Position numbers and translations under genes: made by a program
Assembly (NCBI GenBank): GCA_025350815.1
Contig: JANXXE010000030.1
Span: 1 to 56,055, forward strand
DNA from: Myxococcales bacterium
GTDB taxonomy: Bacteria; Myxococcota_A; Polyangia; Fen-1088
DNA length: 56,055 nt
Direction: 5' to 3'
Shown: positions 53,722 to 56,055 of the stretch, in pieces
Numbering within the stretch: the first letter of the stretch is position 1
How the letters are laid out: every line of letters starts with the position of its first letter
Notes under the pieces: model-generated
Seen by the model: the letters and a program-made list of their open reading frames with translations, nothing else
The model's database searches: none
Told to the model about the DNA's origin: nothing

Positions 53722-55102
53722 CGGCCGCACGGGTCGCCACCTCAGGCAGCAACGCCTCCAGGGTCGGTCGCGTGTTCAGCGACGAATCGTCCAGCACGCG
53801 TTCGAGCAGCGCCTCCAGCACGAGGCCCACTTGGCGACCGGCCGGAATTCCCAGCACCCGCATGATGTCGCGCCCGTCGATGACGAGATCCTTCACGCTC
53901 ATGGCGGCATCCTCCACCGTGACCTCTTCAATGCGCCTGCGCAGCTCGCCGGTTTCCTTGTCGGGATCTTCGTCGAAGCCGCGGCCGAGGACATCCGCCT
54001 CGCGCAGCGCCAACAGCGCGGGCAGATGCGCGGCGCCCACGCGGCGAATGAAGCGCCGGACCGTCCCGTCGGTCCAATCAGGCGTGTAAAAAAACATGTG
54101 GTTGACCACCAGGGCCTGCACGCTGTCGCGATCAGCGGTGCCGAACTTGAGGCGGCGGCAGATGTCGTCCGCCATCTCGGCGCCGACATATTCGTGCTTG
54201 AAGAAACTGAATTCCCCCGGCGCGTCCTCCCGCGGCTGCCGGGACCGCGGCTTGCCCACGTCGTGCAGCAGGGACCCAAAACGAACGATCGCGTCACCCC
54301 GCGTTCGATCCAGGGTCATCAGCGTATGTCGGTAGACGTCGAAGCGATGAAACCTGTTCTGCAAGCAATCCACGCCCTCCAGCAACTCGGGCATCACCGC
54401 CGCCAACAAACCGGTTTCGCGCATCAGCTCGATGCCGCGCGATGGCTGGGGGGACCCCAACAGCTTCAGCAATTCGTCGCGCACCCGCTCGCTGGACACC
54501 TTGCGAAAGGAATCCATGCCCCGCCCGATGGCGGCCAGCGTCGGCGGATCGATGGCAAAGCCCAGTTGCGCGGCCTGCCGGACGGCGCGCATGGCACGCA
54601 AGCCGTCCTCGACAAAACGTTGTTCTGCATCGCCCACCGCGCGGACAAGCCCACGCCGCAGATCGCCCTGCCCGTCGAAGGGATCGAACAGATCACCTGC
54701 AACCGCGTCGTAGGCGATTGCGTTCATGGTGAAATCTCGACGAGATAGATCTTCAGTCAATGTCGCGCCGAAGGTCACCGACGATGGCCGACGACCGTCC
54801 AGATACGCCCCCTCCCCGCGGAAGGTCGTCACCTCGACCGGCCGATGTGTCGGCGGCTCGCCCGTCAAGACCGTCACGGTCCCGTGTTTGAGCCCGGTGG
54901 GAACGGCATAGCGCATCCCGAACAGATTCATGACGGCATCGGGCAACGCGCTGGTGGCGACGTCGAAATCCTTTGGGACGCGGCCAAGCAACAGGTCGCG
55001 GATGCCGCCCCCGACCAGGTACGCCTGATGTCCCGCGCCACGCAGGCGCCGGCACACGCCCAGCACGTCGTCCGGTAACAGCTTGGGGTCAATCGGGGGC
55101 AT
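53699..55102 (-). CDS. cca: CCA tRNA nucleotidyltransferase / poly(A) polymerase family with HD domain
   Basis: The 467-residue class II nucleotidyltransferase has the motif LVGGGIRDLLLGRVPKDFD with metal aspartates Asp45 and Asp47, the RRDFTMNAIAYD motif, EDGLRAMRAVR, and an HD phosphohydrolase segment LLHDVGKPRSR (His280-Asp281). CCA-adding enzymes with HD domains are typical; the same family includes PcnB poly(A) polymerase, which cannot be excluded by sequence alone. The frame runs on to 55534, but ATG 55102 overlaps the rnc stop (TGATG) and begins just before the conserved core. Pairing with rnc fits an RNA-processing unit. Confidence 0.9.
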   Translation of the reverse strand: MPPIDPKLLPDDVLGVCRRLRGAGHQAYLVGGGIRDLLLGRVPKDFDVATSALPDAVMNLFGMRYAVPTGLKHGTVTVLTGEPPTHRPVEVTTFRGEGAYLDGRRPSSVTFGATLTEDLSRRDFTMNAIAYDAVAGDLFDPFDGQGDLRRGLVRAVGDAEQRFVEDGLRAMRAVRQAAQLGFAIDPPTLAAIGRGMDSFRKVSSERVRDELLKLLGSPQPSRGIELMRETGLLAAVMPELLEGVDCLQNRFHRFDVYRHTLMTLDRTRGDAIVRFGSLLHDVGKPRSRQPREDAPGEFSFFKHEYVGAEMADDICRRLKFGTADRDSVQALVVNHMFFYTPDWTDGTVRRFIRRVGAAHLPALLALREADVLGRGFDEDPDKETGELRRRIEEVTVEDAAMSVKDLVIDGRDIMRVLGIPAGRQVGLVLEALLERVLDDSSLNTRPTLEALLPEVATRAAATARNPA

Positions 55103-55842
55103 CACGACCGGCGATTCAAGCTGCCAGCAACAGCGGAGGCAGCTTCGAGACGTGCCAACGCCCGGGCGGCGGCGCTCTGCTGCGCCTCTTTCTTCGACTT
55201 GCCCTGCGCGCGACCGAATTCCTGGTCGCCCAGAAGGATCGCCACCTCGAAGGTCTTGTCGTGGTCGGGGCCGTCTTGCGAGATCACGATGTAGCTGGGC
55301 GCCAACTGCAACTTGGCCTGCGCCAGCTCCTGCAAGCGTGACTTGAAATCGCGCCCTGCGACCGTCTCGGCGTCGGCCAGCAACGGTGTGAACAGACGCT
55401 GCGCCACCCCGAAGGCCGCCGAAAATCCGCCGTCCTGGTAAACCGCGCCAAGCAGCGCCTCCAGCGTATCGGACAGGATCGAACGCTTTTGCCGCCCGCC
55501 GGCCTGTTCTTCGCCTCGACCAAGAAAGATCCACTGGCCAAGCCCAAGCCCCTCGGCCACCTGGGCGAGGCTAGCCTCGTTGACGATAGCGGCGCGGATC
55601 TTGGACAGCTCGCCTTCCGGATGCTCGGAAAAGTGCTGCATCAACAGATCGCTTATGACCAACGCCAGGACGGCGTCGCCCAAAAACTCGAGGCGCTCGT
55701 TGTCGCTGCGGTGTGTGTCGTAGCTCTCGTTCAGCCACGACTTGTGGGTCAGCGCGGCCTCGCACAGGGCCTCGTGTGCGAACACGTGGCCGATGGCGGA
55801 TTCGAGGGCCGCGTAGACGAATTTCTTGTCGGCGGCGATCAT
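55102..55842 (-). CDS. rnc: Ribonuclease III
   Basis: RNase III cleaves double-stranded RNA, including rRNA precursors. The 246-residue product has the signature NERLEFLGD (48-56), metal-site Asp125 and Glu128 in SDTLEALLGA, and a C-terminal dsRNA-binding domain (about 165-235, GKSKKEAQQSAAARALA). ATG 55842 is preceded by GGTGA. A perfect TATAAT lies 11 bases upstream of the start. The stop overlaps the next gene as TGATG. Confidence 0.96.
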   Translation of the reverse strand: MIAADKKFVYAALESAIGHVFAHEALCEAALTHKSWLNESYDTHRSDNERLEFLGDAVLALVISDLLMQHFSEHPEGELSKIRAAIVNEASLAQVAEGLGLGQWIFLGRGEEQAGGRQKRSILSDTLEALLGAVYQDGGFSAAFGVAQRLFTPLLADAETVAGRDFKSRLQELAQAKLQLAPSYIVISQDGPDHDKTFEVAILLGDQEFGRAQGKSKKEAQQSAAARALARLEAASAVAGSLNRRS

Positions 55843-55853
55843 GCGATCACCGC

Positions 55854-55859
55854 ATTATA
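55854..55859 (-). promoter_or_regulatory. Possible -10 box upstream of rnc
   Basis: The minus strand reads TATAAT at 55859-55854, a perfect -10 hexamer and rare in such GC-rich DNA. No good -35 lies at 16-19 bases. Transcription from it would begin only a few bases before the rnc ATG, giving a nearly leaderless mRNA. Evidence is motif only. Confidence 0.35.
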
Positions 55860-55899
55860 GCCGATGCAGGTCGGAACCCCCGCGGTCCCAGGGTTGGTC

Positions 55900-56055
55900 T
55901 CAGGGTGCAGCCGGCGCAGGGGCCGGGCCGCCACCACCTGGGTTAGTCTGACCGCCACCGCCGCCCCGGAATCCTCCGCCAAAGCCGCCCCCGAAGGCCT
56001 GCTGTCCGCCCCGGCCGCCGCCTGGACCGCCGCCTGGGCCGCCGCCTGGGCCGCC
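55900..56055 (-). CDS. Glycine-rich C-terminal end of an unknown protein (5' partial)
   Basis: On the minus strand an open frame enters from the right edge and stops at 55902-55900 (TGA). The 51 codons seen are almost all Gly, Pro, Gln, Phe and Ala, as in GGPGGGPGGGPGGGRGGQQA and FGGGFGGGFRGG, ending GPAPAPAAP. It is a low-complexity tail, partly built from a 12-base repeat. The main domain lies outside the window, so no function can be given. It is 57 bases upstream of rnc and could share its transcript. The codon choice supports a real gene, but low complexity lowers certainty. Confidence 0.55.
   Translation of the reverse strand, partial: GGPGGGPGGGPGGGRGGQQAFGGGFGGGFRGGGGGQTNPGGGGPAPAPAAP

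Overview
This is a GC-rich bacterial chromosome segment with about 43 protein genes, packed nearly end to end on both strands. I see no rRNA, tRNA, CRISPR array, insertion sequence or phage gene, and no gene-free stretch longer than 300 bases. The lineage is most likely a myxobacterium-like member of the Myxococcota. The signs are a secreted metalloprotease with a MYXO-CTERM-like tail, a Hanks-type Ser/Thr kinase with a proline/alanine-rich extracytoplasmic tail, giant TPR proteins, PEGA and FG-GAP envelope proteins, many lipoproteins, frequent GTG starts and constant ATGA/GTGA/TGATG gene overlaps. This is an inference from gene content only.

Layout. 1-5043: a matrixin-like protease (cut by the left edge), a carboxypeptidase-regulatory-like lipoprotein, rpmB, ridA, a DUF721/DciA-like gene and a trpBA pair. 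5080-11085: nine co-directional genes, most overlapping by 4 bases. They encode a duplicated Cys4 protein, a CoA-binding protein, CysK, a catalytic ThiF/MoeB-type E1, threonine synthase, a sulfur carrier with a blocked C-terminus (GG-LF), a second degenerate E1-like protein, a CysM-like synthase and a JAMM (M67) protease. 11273-16846: an MFS transporter, a quinone oxidoreductase and hemE-hemH-hemY. 16859-21114 (minus): a PEGA protein, an FG-GAP lipoprotein and mgtE. 21310-24851: a FadN-like/thiolase beta-oxidation pair. 24859-30665: a divergent ABC ATPase, then three different lipoprotein adaptors and a MacB-type permease. 30680-38001 (minus): gap, a c-type cytochrome/HEAT membrane-bound dehydrogenase, a frameshifted RluA-family pseudouridine synthase and an SF2 helicase. 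38121-41783: a metallo-beta-lactamase-fold hydrolase, a membrane dipeptidase and a Ser/Thr kinase. 41833-51919: two adjacent giant TPR proteins with related C-terminal domains. 52064-53721: an ETF-like alpha/beta pair. 53699-56055: a CCA-adding-type enzyme, RNase III and the glycine-rich end of another gene.

The most interesting system is the sulfur-carrier cluster at 5080-11085. Carrier, JAMM protease and CysM-like synthase match the logic of mycobacterial CysO/Mec/CysM cysteine synthesis, in which a protein thiocarboxylate supplies the sulfur. Two things stand out. The carrier ends two residues past its Gly-Gly and so should need trimming. The E1 function appears split: the protein with every catalytic residue lacks the N-terminal arginine helix of MoeB, and the second protein keeps that helix but has lost the nucleotide-binding loop. 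This is the division of labour seen in eukaryotic heterodimeric E1s, and I propose it as a testable hypothesis. Other points to check are a frameshift at a (CG)6 tract in the pseudouridine synthase, three paralogous adaptors for one ABC permease, ETF subunits without recognisable FAD motifs, and a 17-base palindrome over the kinase start.
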